The notes beneath the pieces were generated by a model. It saw only the letters and a list, made by a program, of their open reading frames with translations. It was not told the origin of the DNA and made no database searches. A program made the translations under genes and the position numbers. Shown piece by piece: positions 49,397-58,883 of a DNA stretch of 64,000 nucleotides. The number at the start of each line of letters is the position of its first letter. Position 1 is the first letter of the stretch. Source of the stretch: Watersipora subatra (taxonomy: Eukaryota; Bryozoa; Gymnolaemata; Cheilostomatida; Watersiporidae); NCBI RefSeq assembly GCF_963576615.1, contig NC_088717.1, positions 57,826,749 to 57,890,748 of the forward strand. Direction: 5' to 3'.

Positions 49397-49543
49397 TCAA
49401 CTGACCTCTGATCAACTGACCTCTGATCAACTGACCTCTGATCAACTGACCTCTGATCAACTGACCTCTGATCAACTGACCTCTGATCAACTGACCTCTG
49501 ATCAACTGACCTCTGATCAACTGACCTCTGATCAACTGACCTC
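49397..49543. repeat. 15-bp minisatellite, ~10 copies
   Basis: Nearly perfect tandem TCAACTGACCTCTGA units. Because 15 is divisible by 3, all frames give five-residue repeats (minus strand IRGQL), producing a spurious frame. Homogeneity implies recent expansion or replication slippage. Each unit contains a TGATCA site at the junctions. Confidence 0.95.
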
Positions 49544-49574
49544 ATTAGTACCATGTTTTGTGAGTTTTTTTCTG

Positions 49575-49720
49575 TACACTTTGTATATTCTTTGTATCTT
49601 TATTCTCTGTACAGTGTTATGATAATTAACAAGCTTTAGAATACAAAGAATATACACTTTGTATATTCTTTATATTCTTATTTTCTGTACAATGTTATGA
49701 TACTTAACAAGCTTTAGAAT
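49575..49720. repeat. Direct duplication of a 68-bp segment
   Basis: 49575-49642 and 49653-49720 are near-identical, starting TACACTTTGTATATTC and ending AACAAGCTTTAGAAT. Confidence 0.85.
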
Positions 49721-49970
49721 CTTTAGTTTTCAACTTTTATTCTGTTCCTTTCTGTAGTGTGTATGTAAGCAATACTGATTCATAAAATGTGATGCATCAA
49801 CTTACATATATTAGGCTCCGCTCACTTCTTATTAGCATATTCCTTATAAGGTATTACAGTTTACTAACTACTGTATTGTCTTGAATAAATTCTATACTTA
49901 TAAAACAAAAGATGAACAATAACTTGATAAATGTGATTAATAAACTTTACACTTGAACTATGTAATTTTA
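49721..49970. other. AT-rich spacer
   Basis: Nothing recognised between the duplication and the next R fragment. Confidence 0.4.
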
Positions 49971-50215
49971 CCACAGAAAACAAAAATAAAAAACAGCCAG
50001 GCCCAGTCCGTAAAAGTCAGTTTGTAGTCTCATTATCGGTCATCTTCTGTCAGCCATGTTAGCCTCAGTCTGGATAAATTTATCTATCATTCTAGTAATG
50101 TTTTTCTGTGTTGTCTCATTCACAAGTTTAGTCTTCGAGGTCGAGTATTGGTCGAACAGTCGAGTTGAATTGGTTGTCATGTCGGAAAGATGCATGAAGA
50201 TTAATAATATGTATA
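49971..50215 (-). repeat. R unit copy 6 (short fragment)
   Basis: Covers only the ORF core: GGCCCAGTCCGT...AAGTC, CATTCTAGTAATG and TCTTCGAGGTCGAG words in R order. Minus-strand coding similarity is weak and broken. Confidence 0.65.
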
Positions 50216-51985
50216 ATGTCTATATAATGGTAGTTGTGCAGCCGTTGGTCGTATCAACAGAAAGGTTTTTACAAGGTTATGAAGTAGAATATTGCATACC
50301 ATCAACTAATAATTCTAAACTGTATTAACTACAAACTGATATAAATTAGTGTTGGGAAGTTCCTCTAAAGGTATTTCAATAGCTGTGCTTACTAGCTGTA
50401 GCAAGTGCTATTTCTTTTCATTAGCTATATTTGTGCAATCAGTGGCTTTCACATTAAAAATAAGTTGTAGCTTCATATACATGTATTTATATATTTGTTC
50501 ATTTGGTATCAACCGTGTGTTAAATTAATTTTTCCGTTCATTGTTGAAGTAATACGGTATGTTATTAGCATTGTTATACCGGTAATACGTTTTACAAGGA
50601 TTAAGGTTAGAAACAAACTCAAGTCGGTATGAGGGAGAGAATGAACATATTTGTTGAAGGAACGAATTGAGAAACAAAGAAAAATAAACATGAAATTGCG
50701 GAAGGGCCCAGTCCGTCATAGTCGGTCTGTCTGTAGTCTCCCTGTCAGTCATTGTCTCCTTGTCAGTCATAGTAGTGGCAGGCTGAGTAAAATTGTCTGT
50801 CATTCTAGTCATAATGTTTGTCTGTGTCGCCTCGTCCCACAAGTCTAGTTGTTGAAGTCATAAGTTAATGAAACAGTCAAGTTGAATCAGCCGCCGTGCA
50901 AAAAAGGTACATGTGGTAAAATTATGGTCATTGGCGTAGTCACGATATATTTTTATTGGACTGGGCCCTGCCGCTGGTGATGAACTACATGACGGTGGCG
51001 AAGAGGGTGAAGTAGAAGTTGGAGCTTAATAACTGGTTGAAAGTTGGCTGTTATCACCGATTTTCAGTTCTTCGAGGTGATTCATTAAAAAAAAGAGATA
51101 GTGTATTGATGCTGCTTTACCTTCTTTCATGTGATTATAATTTAATGTAACACACAGAAGCTCCCTACTTAAAATCTAGTTATTATTTATTTTGCTGCAA
51201 ATCGTGAATTAAAATTATACAATTATTGCATGGAAATTGGTAGAGATGTTAATAGCAAAACAATTTTTGCCATGACTGTAAGAAGAGTTCCAGATTAAAA
51301 TAAAGTAGCGTTTAAATTACTATAATTTTTTTGCTGAAGAAAAGACGGGTCAGAATACTAAGTTCACTGCATCAGAAGGAAGCTTATCAGGATCTAACAT
51401 TATCATCTATCTACTTCATAAGAATACTACTTGAAGAATATTTTGTCATATAAAAAGTTAGTTAAAAGTAAGGATACAAATGCATTGTATAGGTGAGCAG
51501 TAGCTGCGTTGTGTTTTGTTTTAAATCCAACATGAAATGAACACACAGTTCTAGACAAGACTATAACACATATTTGTATTATAAAATAAACTTTGCTTAT
51601 CGGCATTGTTAAAGCATAGCTTTATGCTTGTTAGTAAAATGCCAAGAAAAAATTTTATGATCTAGTTAATCATCAGCTTCAAGTAGCATCAGCAAAGTAA
51701 ATATCGCTCACTTTTTGTGCAGTCTCAATTCCTTGCATATTTATGGTTGTATGTCTCACACCACCTGCACCATCTTTCATTACATGGTTCTAGGCATGAT
51801 ACCCGGATGATCATTGCACTCTGTAATTTAAAAATAATATTATTATAACCTACATAAAAACTATGAAAACACTTTATTGAGCTCTACTCTTTTTACTCTG
51901 GTCAGTATCGTTCTTAATAAATTTAAGAATTTGTTAGTCAAGTCATTCCAAACAGTTTATTTTAAAGAGTAATTTGATTTTTCCC
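50216..51985 (-). repeat. R unit copy 7 (diverged)
   Basis: Begins ATAATGGTAGTTGTGCAGCC and extends to AAAGAGTAATTTGAT. The minus-strand frame (50842-50525 and upstream to about 51030) keeps SPIKIYRDYANDHNF, LDLWDEATQT and TDRPTMTDWALPQFH despite strong nucleotide divergence from copies 3-5. The differences thus fall largely at synonymous or conservative positions, which argues the frame was once selected. Confidence 0.75.
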
Positions 51986-52011
51986 CTTGAGATTTTTCCC
52001 TTTTTTCTCCC

Positions 52012-52850
52012 TTAAAGGTTGACTTGCAATAAAATTCACATTACAGTTATTTGGTATCAAAAAATTCACCATGTCTTACTCTGTTGTGTTGTAGGTGCCA
52101 AATATGTGGAAATGTGATTACAAGCTCAAAAACGAAGACGATGACGTAGTCATGAAATTTGGTTATTGTCTTGTCACATGATGTTTTCACGTGAATTGAA
52201 AGGCCGATAAAAAGCTCAATATAAAACTTATCGTAGCACTAGTTTATGACAAACACTTCAGGTTTTACCGAAGACCCCGTATCAAATATAGATGCTCGCT
52301 ACTTCACAGTTTTGTTTTGGTTTGGTCTAATCGGCAAGTCGTAATCTGATCGTGTGACCCAATACTTTGCAAATAATTTTTGCAGCACTTTTCGATTATC
52401 ACAAGTGACCAACAGGCTCATCATGATTATCAGACAATGATATGTACTCCTTCGAGCTAAGGTTAAAAAATTAAATGAATTTTTACGGTAAGTTATAAGA
52501 TATCACTGCTAAAAGTGACAGCATTACAATGACGATAAAACAGACACGTAAGAACAATAGACATGGTTTTATTGAATGGGTGAAGTATATTTGTGAAAAT
52601 ATTTTGACGAATAAAGTTGCATGAAAGTGTAAACAGAAACCATCTCTCACAACTATTTGAGCTGTTTTGGAAAAAGAATCCAAACTACGGCGGTCTCGTG
52701 TGGCTGCAATTTCTGTTCGTTTTTTAGCTTTTAAGAGCTTGTAACCACCTTTCCACGTATTTTGCACCTACAACACAACAGAGTAAGACATGGTGAATCT
52801 TTTCATATCAAATAACTGTAATGTGAATTTTGTTGCGAGTCAACCTTTAA
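52012..52850. mobile_element. TTAA-ended MITE, copy 2 (complete)
   Basis: 839 bp with 116-bp terminal inverted repeats (52012-52127 and 52735-52850), beginning TTAAAGGTTGACT on both ends. TTAA at each end fits a piggyBac-type target. Same family as 9917-10727, inverted. The 94-aa minus-strand frame inside (52483-52767) shows no transposase features. It separates R copy 7 from the gypsy pol tail to its right. Confidence 0.85.
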
Positions 52851-52869
52851 GATTTTCCCCCTGAATAAC

Positions 52870-53260
52870 AATTTCACCTGACAATTATACTAACACTCAC
52901 ACTGGCAGTCATGAGTGTGCTAATAGTAACACCTTTAATAATTTCTGCGAGTTGTTTGAAGTTGGTGAGAAAGTTGAGACACAGTATTGAGTAGATAGCC
53001 AGCTTGTGGATAGTGAATGTGGAAATAGAATAGCAGGTTTAAATGATAGAATGGATGAACCATCCAATGCCACGGTCGGAAGTGACTTATTTAATGGGCA
53101 CCCTGGTGGAAGTAGTCAGAAGACCCAAACCTCAGATGGGTCTGACAATGAAGCAATAGTTGGGGGCACGAGTATCTGGAGTGGCCGAGTCAGTAGACCT
53201 CGGCTAGATAAGGATAATGTTTACTACAAACTGTTAGTAAAAGAGGTTGTAATGTTGTAG
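52870..53260 (+). pseudogene. Tail of a third Ty3/gypsy pol (plus strand)
   Basis: An open stretch with one stop near 52987 ends in SGRVSRPRLDKDNVYYK and a stop at 53260. The basic SGR-R end resembles the pol C-terminus at 39.6 kb (TRSGRRVICNRN), which also sits directly before ORF3. RT and integrase are absent; sequence to the left is MITE and R unit. Identification rests on the arrangement with ORF3. Confidence 0.45.
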
Positions 53261-53302
53261 ATTGTTGCACAGAAATAATCTAATTAAAGCGATAATACAA
53301 CT

Positions 53303-54075
53303 ATGGCAGACAATTCTGGAGGTAGAGCTAGTGTTGGTGAACAGCCAGAGAGAAGCAGGGAGGAGGAATATGCAATGAAAAAAAGCAGGAGTAGGCAGGG
53401 AAACGGAGATAGTAGTGTTGCTAAGAAGCCTATAGCGTATGCTCTGCAGGGCAAGGAGAGACCATTTGGCTGTGAATTATCCTAGAAATGCTTGCAGAAG
53501 GTACGGTAGAAGTGGACACTACCAGAAGGACTGCAAGGTACTGATCTGTCAGTGGTGCGGTGAGACCCGGCATGCAGTTAGCGGGTGCTTCCGTCAGGGT
53601 TCAGATGGCCCAGTGAGTAGCGAGACAGAGACAAGGAGAAGCAGTGATGAGCCACTAGTATCTTTAGAAAAAGTGAGGTCCAGTGGACGGGGTTATGCAG
53701 AGGTGAGTAGAGGTGTTAGGAAAGCTGTTGTACCGGTACCCATCATTATTCCCTGTGCAGCTGGTTACAGCCCAGGTGGAGACCAACCACAGGATGCCTG
53801 TCAAGTCTCCCTTCGGTGAGGAAAGCATGGTGAAGATAGAAGGGAGGAACCTGATGTTGAGGAGTCATTGCTGACCCAACCACGAGTTTCTGGGCTAGTC
53901 GAAGTTAGTGGAAGTGTTGGTTGAGATGTTGGCGGTAACGGTGGTGACAGAGGTCATGGTGGCAGTGCAGGACGTGGAGGGGAGCAGAGAGTAAAGGGGG
54001 GCCAGAGACGTGGAAAGTACAGAGTGTAGTACTGGCAAAGACGGCGGCAGTACAGGAGCGTGATAGTGATTGGAC
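53303..54075 (+). pseudogene. ORF3 relative with zinc knuckles (copy C)
   Basis: ATG at 53303, 42 bp after the pol-tail stop and 30 nt after an acceptor-like TTGTTGCACAG. A basic lead is followed by two Cys/His clusters: CRRYGRSGHYQKDC (second Cys replaced by Tyr) and CQWCGETRHAVSGC (intact CX2CX4HX4C). They are joined by KVLI, the same spacing as CKESVCSYC in copy B. Then comes SGRGYAEVSRGVRKAVVPV, which aligns with TRSIGYAAAAGGKAVRRPVV of copy B. A downstream frame is Gly-rich (GGNGGDRGHGGSAGRGG), typical of RNA-binding RGG-like regions. Two or three frameshifts. Confidence 0.68.
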
Positions 54076-55008
54076 GAGTTGATGAATCAATTGTAAGGAG
54101 TAAGGAGAACCCTGCCAGCAAGGTGAGCCACCGAATAAGTTCACGTGTATATCTTGTCATGTGTATTTATGGAAGATTTTAGGCCTGAAACAAAAGAGTG
54201 GTCATGTTGTATAATCGGTTTATGGGCCCCTGGCTACGCTTATGCCTGAGGTCATGACAATTACAGTTAGCTACGAGAAGTTGAATGAGAAGTCAGTAAC
54301 AAGTAGTGACGCAGTAGAGGAAAGAGTATAAAGGCTAGTGAAGGAGAAGACAGGTTCCTTCTTTGCTTCAACCTCATGTGAGTACATTTGTTTATACACC
54401 ACAAGCACGAAAAAAGTGATTGCGAGCATGGAATCTTTGCCACTTTCCAGAAATATTTGCATGAGCAGATGTATTGACATGTCAAGGATTTGATGGACTA
54501 AACAGTATTTGATGTCCCAATACTTTGGTGATCGTTGATGATAACCATGTTCAAACTATCACATATATAAATAGCATACTCAAAAGCATACTCACATATA
54601 TAAATATATACTCATCCGCGTTTGCATCAGGAAATACTCCATGACGTAGTATTTTCATTTATCTTTTTAATTTTTGCGAAGAAAATTCTTTCTTTTCGCG
54701 TGCTAAAATAAAAAACTAGTCCCTCAGCTACTATCATAAACAGATAGGAAAAATCACTCTATCAGCGACCATGAATTACTATCATCGAAATTGTTCACAT
54801 TTGAAAGGCGATCATCGACGCTCGGCGAAATATCAGGAAAGTTTGACAACTGCAAACTTTTCCGACGTGTCCGCAATGCTTCATCGATGCTATCAATTCA
54901 TGGTTCATATAATCGACGATGAATGCCGAAAGGGAAACGCTGACGAATGGCGATATAGTGTGAACCGGCCTAAGTACAACTGACTACTTGCTATTTATAT
55001 ATGTTCAG
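54076..55008. other. Unassigned stretch between ORF3 copy C and the hAT-like gene
   Basis: A plus-strand frame from 54241 (MPEVMTITVSYEKLNEK) runs through one stop to about 54492 and may be more of the retroelement. An ATG frame at 54771-54983 (70 aa, charged) precedes the hAT-like exon and could be its leader exon, but has no recognised motif. Confidence 0.4.
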
Positions 55009-56330
55009 GTACTTCTACAATGGAGTTTTTATTGAAGAACTGCTAGCGCTGTTAACTCTCAAAGGTAATACCACTGTTGCTGCGATAGATGATAAGCTCA
55101 TAGAAAAACTTGAGGAGCTTCAGTTGCCAATTCAGAAGATATGCGCTATTTAAACTGATGGTGCACCAGCCATGATTGGAGCATGCCAAGGTAATTTCAA
55201 TAGTAACGTAGTATTCAGGTTTGTTTATCTTATTGCACTAATAATGGAAAGAGGTTTGTTCTTATATCTTTATCGCTTGACAAAATAAATAAATGATGAC
55301 ACATTCTAATTTACATAAAACTCATTCTTCTGTAGGTGTTGTCAGCAAATTGAGAGCCGAGTACTGCCCTGATCTGATAGAAATCCATCGCATCCTCCAC
55401 CAGTCTGTCCTCTGCGCCAAGCTGTCAGGAGACTTTCAAGAGATGATGACTAACTCGATGAAACTAATCAACAAACTAAAAGCAAACTCATCGCTAAAAC
55501 ATTGTAACTGGGAGAATTTTTAATCAGATTGACACAGAATACGATGACTTACTCTCACATAATAATTTGAAATGATAGAGTAAAGGTAATGCGTTGAGAA
55601 GGCTGTGAGACATTCGTGGCGAGTTAATACTGTTTCTTTAATGAAAAAAGTCAAAGCAGAGGTCTGCTCTAGGGTATCATCTTGTGCAATCTAGCTTTTC
55701 TTGTTGACTGTTTTGCCCATCTGAACAATTTGAATCTGATGCTACAAGGCAAAGGTCACACTGCTGTTCAAATGTGGTCCACAGTGAAATCATTCAGGCA
55801 ACAATTATTGTTGTTCAATCTGGATGTCGCCAAAAGTATGCTTCACTTCTCATGCTTAAAAGTAATTCTTCAAGAAGCTTGCTGTGATGTTGATTTGCTA
55901 AAATTTGTGACATTTTTAGAAAAATTGAACACTGAGTTTTCAAGTAGGTTCAAGGAATTGTATGCAATCAGTTCTGTCATAGACCTTGGGTCACATCCTA
56001 TGTCCATTGATGTCAACGGCACTTAAAAAACCTCACTTACAGCTGAGTATGCATTACTGGTACTTCAAATACAGGTGGAGCTGTGTGATCTTAAAGAAGA
56101 TGAGATTTCTATCACCCATCCAAACACGTTTTGGTCATCATCTGTAAGCTTGGAAAAGTACCCAATAACTACTAGGCTTGCTAGAAGACTACTGGCTTTG
56201 CCTCAACTCACTTATGTGATTCATCATTTTCAGCAATGACTTTTGAGAAAAACAATCATAGAACGTGACTTACTAATACTCTTCATGTACTTGTACAAGT
56301 TGTTGTTAGTAGCAGGATACCACGTTTTAA
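55009..56330 (+). pseudogene. hAT-transposase-like (SCAND3/ZBED-type) gene, intron-bearing, decayed
   Basis: Exon 55009-55190 (YFYNGVFIEELLALLTLKGN... ICAI-stop-TDGAPAMIGACQ) joins through a GT-AG intron (55191-55335) to GVVSKLRAEYCPDL, HRILHQSVLCAKLSGDFQE. Further downstream come FLVDCFAHLNNLNLMLQGK, FSSRFKELYAISS and ISITHPNTFWSSSVSLEKYP. The TDGAPAM motif and the HQ-LCAK and FLVD-HLN-LN-LQG blocks, in that order, match the hAT-derived proteins of the SCAND3/ZBED5/GTF2IRD2 group. One stop falls inside the TDGAPAM block and others at about 55569-55680, so it is now a pseudogene. The intron suggests a host-style or domesticated gene. No BED finger or C-terminal dimerisation block found. Confidence 0.75.
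55191..55335 (+). other. Intron of the hAT-like pseudogene
   Basis: Donor CAAG|GTAATT, acceptor TTCTTCTGTAG|GTGTTG. Removing it joins ACQG to VVSKLR in frame, as in family members. Confidence 0.7.
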
Positions 56331-56599
56331 TTGTACTGTGAAGTCAAAGCCCTCTCATCATTTTTCTCACTGATCTCAGCCATATTTATAACAGCACCTT
56401 TGTTCACTGATTGTTGGTCAAATTAGGTATCTAAATAAAGACTTAAAATTGTATTCGATACTTTGTTTTAAGATGTACACAAATAATTGCATGTATTTGT
56501 ATGGTAAAAATGAAAAGTGCACATCTTCATCTCGTTGTGAATCTTTAATTCGTCAGATTTGGCTGTAGTGGATCATCGTTAAAATCATTTGGTCATCCC

Positions 56600-57260
56600 T
56601 GGTCTAAAGGTTGGAGTGCAGCAAAGGAACATTATTTAAATCTGTTAGTAATATCACGAGCAGTAACACAGCTGCAGATAGAGTAGGAAGGAGTAGACAA
56701 CCAACATACTTACTTGTACTTGTTATTTTCAATTAGTTTAGGGATTCTCACTAGCTGTAAATTAATATCTCTGCTAAACTATAAAACCGATCTTTTGATT
56801 CCAATATGGGAGAAGATCAGAGGATAACTTTCCCAATAATTTGATTATCTTTTAGGTTCTTTAAAAACATGCATAGTTCAGAGGATATAGAATTAGTTTG
56901 ACAAAATAAAAATGATGTTTTATGTATTAAAGTGAGAGTACCTGAAAGAAAGTCAGTTGACTTTTGATGTAAGAGATGATGACTTGATAACATGACACAA
57001 TTTGAAAATATGAGGGGCTGAGATTTTAAAAATGGTGGCGGTTAGTCTAACTGAATAAAACTCAAGTTGAGAGTTAGATGTAGTTTTTCAATATTCATAA
57101 TGTCAGATAAGGACGCCTGTGGCAGATTGATAGATAATTATTGTTTAAACATTAATTGCCACAGCAACAACAGTAATTGGTACTTCTGTGAAGTATTCAG
57201 CCAAAGCTTCTAAAGAGATGATAATTCGTCTATCATTCAGTCAAACTTTCCATAGAACTG
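56600..57260 (-). repeat. R unit copy 8 (right end only)
   Basis: Begins near AAAGGAACATTATTTAAATCTG, includes AGATAGAGTAGGAAGGAGTAG, and follows the R right extension seen at 46080-46700. The ORF part is absent. 56331-56599 before it shows nothing recognisable. Confidence 0.7.
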
Positions 57261-58706
57261 TTTGTTAAGCTATCATCTGTGGATTAATAATTTCACTCAA
57301 ACTTTTTACTCACTTTTTCAAGAAGTTTGAGTAAAATATCTGGTATGTCTATTTTTAACTACATACAGTTTTTTGAAAACTACAGATACAAAAGTTGCGC
57401 TCTCTTGCTTCGTAGGTTACCGTTATGGCGAGTTGGTTGTGGCCGCTTCGACTGAGTTGGTTTGTAAGCTCTCTCAGAACGAGTTGGCTCATTTAGTTGA
57501 CAAAAAGAACCAGACGCGGATGAACTACGTCGGGTTTTAAGCGTCATTGACCTTAGATCGGTATTTAGCTCACGACCAGCTCTTGATTGTTGTATTGCAC
57601 ATAGCTTTCGATCCGTGACACTTCCTAACAGTAATTTTAGTTCTACGTCTTGCCACTACATACATTTATGTAGAAACCTACCCTAAATTATTGTTCATTC
57701 TGATCGATGGCATGTTCTACATTATTTTAGTTTAGTTTTTTATGGTGTTACTTTGAGTACAGCCAATTAAATTCGTCGACTTTTTGTGTAACTGGAAAGT
57801 AATTTCTTTGCCTAATTATTTTTGCTTTACTCACGACTTATAAGCATGCCAACAATATTGAATTGTATTTGGGTATGATAAGTTTAAAACAACAATGAGA
57901 TCAAAATGTTGTGAGAAGGCTCTCCATCGACTTCTCAATTTTGTCTCATTTCTAGCACATTTGTAACATTTTTAGTGCAATAGTCACAAAATAATAAGGG
58001 CTCGATTTTTGACACAAACAAATGTGTTTCCTTATACGTAATTGCATAGGCTACTCCGATACTACATGTGACCTTTCAAATTTGACTGTGTTTTTTTTAA
58101 TTAACTCACTATGACATGTCTTTCACCATAGGAAAATAGTTTACAAGAACGCCACATTTTACCTGCTATTGCTTTTCATTTTTAAAATGCCCCATTACTT
58201 GAGTTTCAATTATAACAAGTTCCAAGTTAGTTCATAGTTTGAGCAGTTTGTTGTGCTTTGTATGTAAGTGCAGTTCAAGCTGTTGAAGATTACGCATGTG
58301 TGAATTTTGTGATGATCAGGGGGCTTTTAATTTATCGGTACTTAGTCTGGACTGCTCCTTACTAACGCAAAGTTTATGGGTAGTCATACAAGTGCTCATA
58401 GAACAATTTAATGTTTCATGGTAGTAGTAGGTTTATAAACAGTTACTTTCATCTAGATTAAGCTTTGAATGCAGACCAAATTAGCAACCATAGAACTTGT
58501 TTTCAGCCAAGTTACTGCTATGCCAATGTCATCTTGTGGTGGATTCTAGTGCTATATTGTGTATTCACATTATGAGATCCGGCGAGCCCTAGTGTGCTCA
58601 ATTGAAATTTAAAAACTAAATTGTTAAAACTAAAGATTCTTAGCATGTCTGAGTGGAGATGAGCATTATTATTTTAAAGATTGCGAAAAACTTTTTATAT
58701 ATTTAG
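57261..58706. other. 5' region of the IQ-motif gene
   Basis: About 57400-57560 is GC-richer than its surroundings. An ATG at 57425 opens a short frame (MASWLWPLRLSWF) ending at a possible donor GTAAGC (57464). This would join in phase to the acceptor at 58705-58706, so it is a candidate first exon or promoter-proximal region. The rest is AT-rich without features. Confidence 0.4.
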
Positions 58707-58730
58707 GTTGACTTTCATCATTTTCAATCA

Positions 58731-58883
58731 ATGGGAGATAAGGACAAGATCAATCACAATGCCGTCAACAGTCTGATAAGCCTGAGAGACGCTGCTGATT
58801 TAGAGGTCGAGTCTATTGAGCCTGCTGCAAGCTATGACACATTAAGTGAAGCAAGACAATCCCGAACATTCAAGTCTATGACG
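58731..58883 (+). CDS. IQ gene exon 1
   Basis: 51 codons from ATG; acceptor-like ATATTTAG at 58706; donor ACG|GTAGAA. Encodes the acidic, polar N-terminus. Confidence 0.6.

Noticed and set aside
49341..49535. Minus-strand IRGQL pentapeptide repeat protein
   Set aside because: Product of the 15-bp minisatellite, no other coding evidence.
49397..49543. Possible CRISPR array
   Set aside because: The repeats are head-to-tail without unique spacers, and the genome is eukaryotic. The same applies to 60738-61657 and 63069-63291.
53905..54160. Two minus-strand frames (79 and 68 aa)
   Set aside because: Shadows of the plus-strand Gly-rich part of ORF3 copy C.
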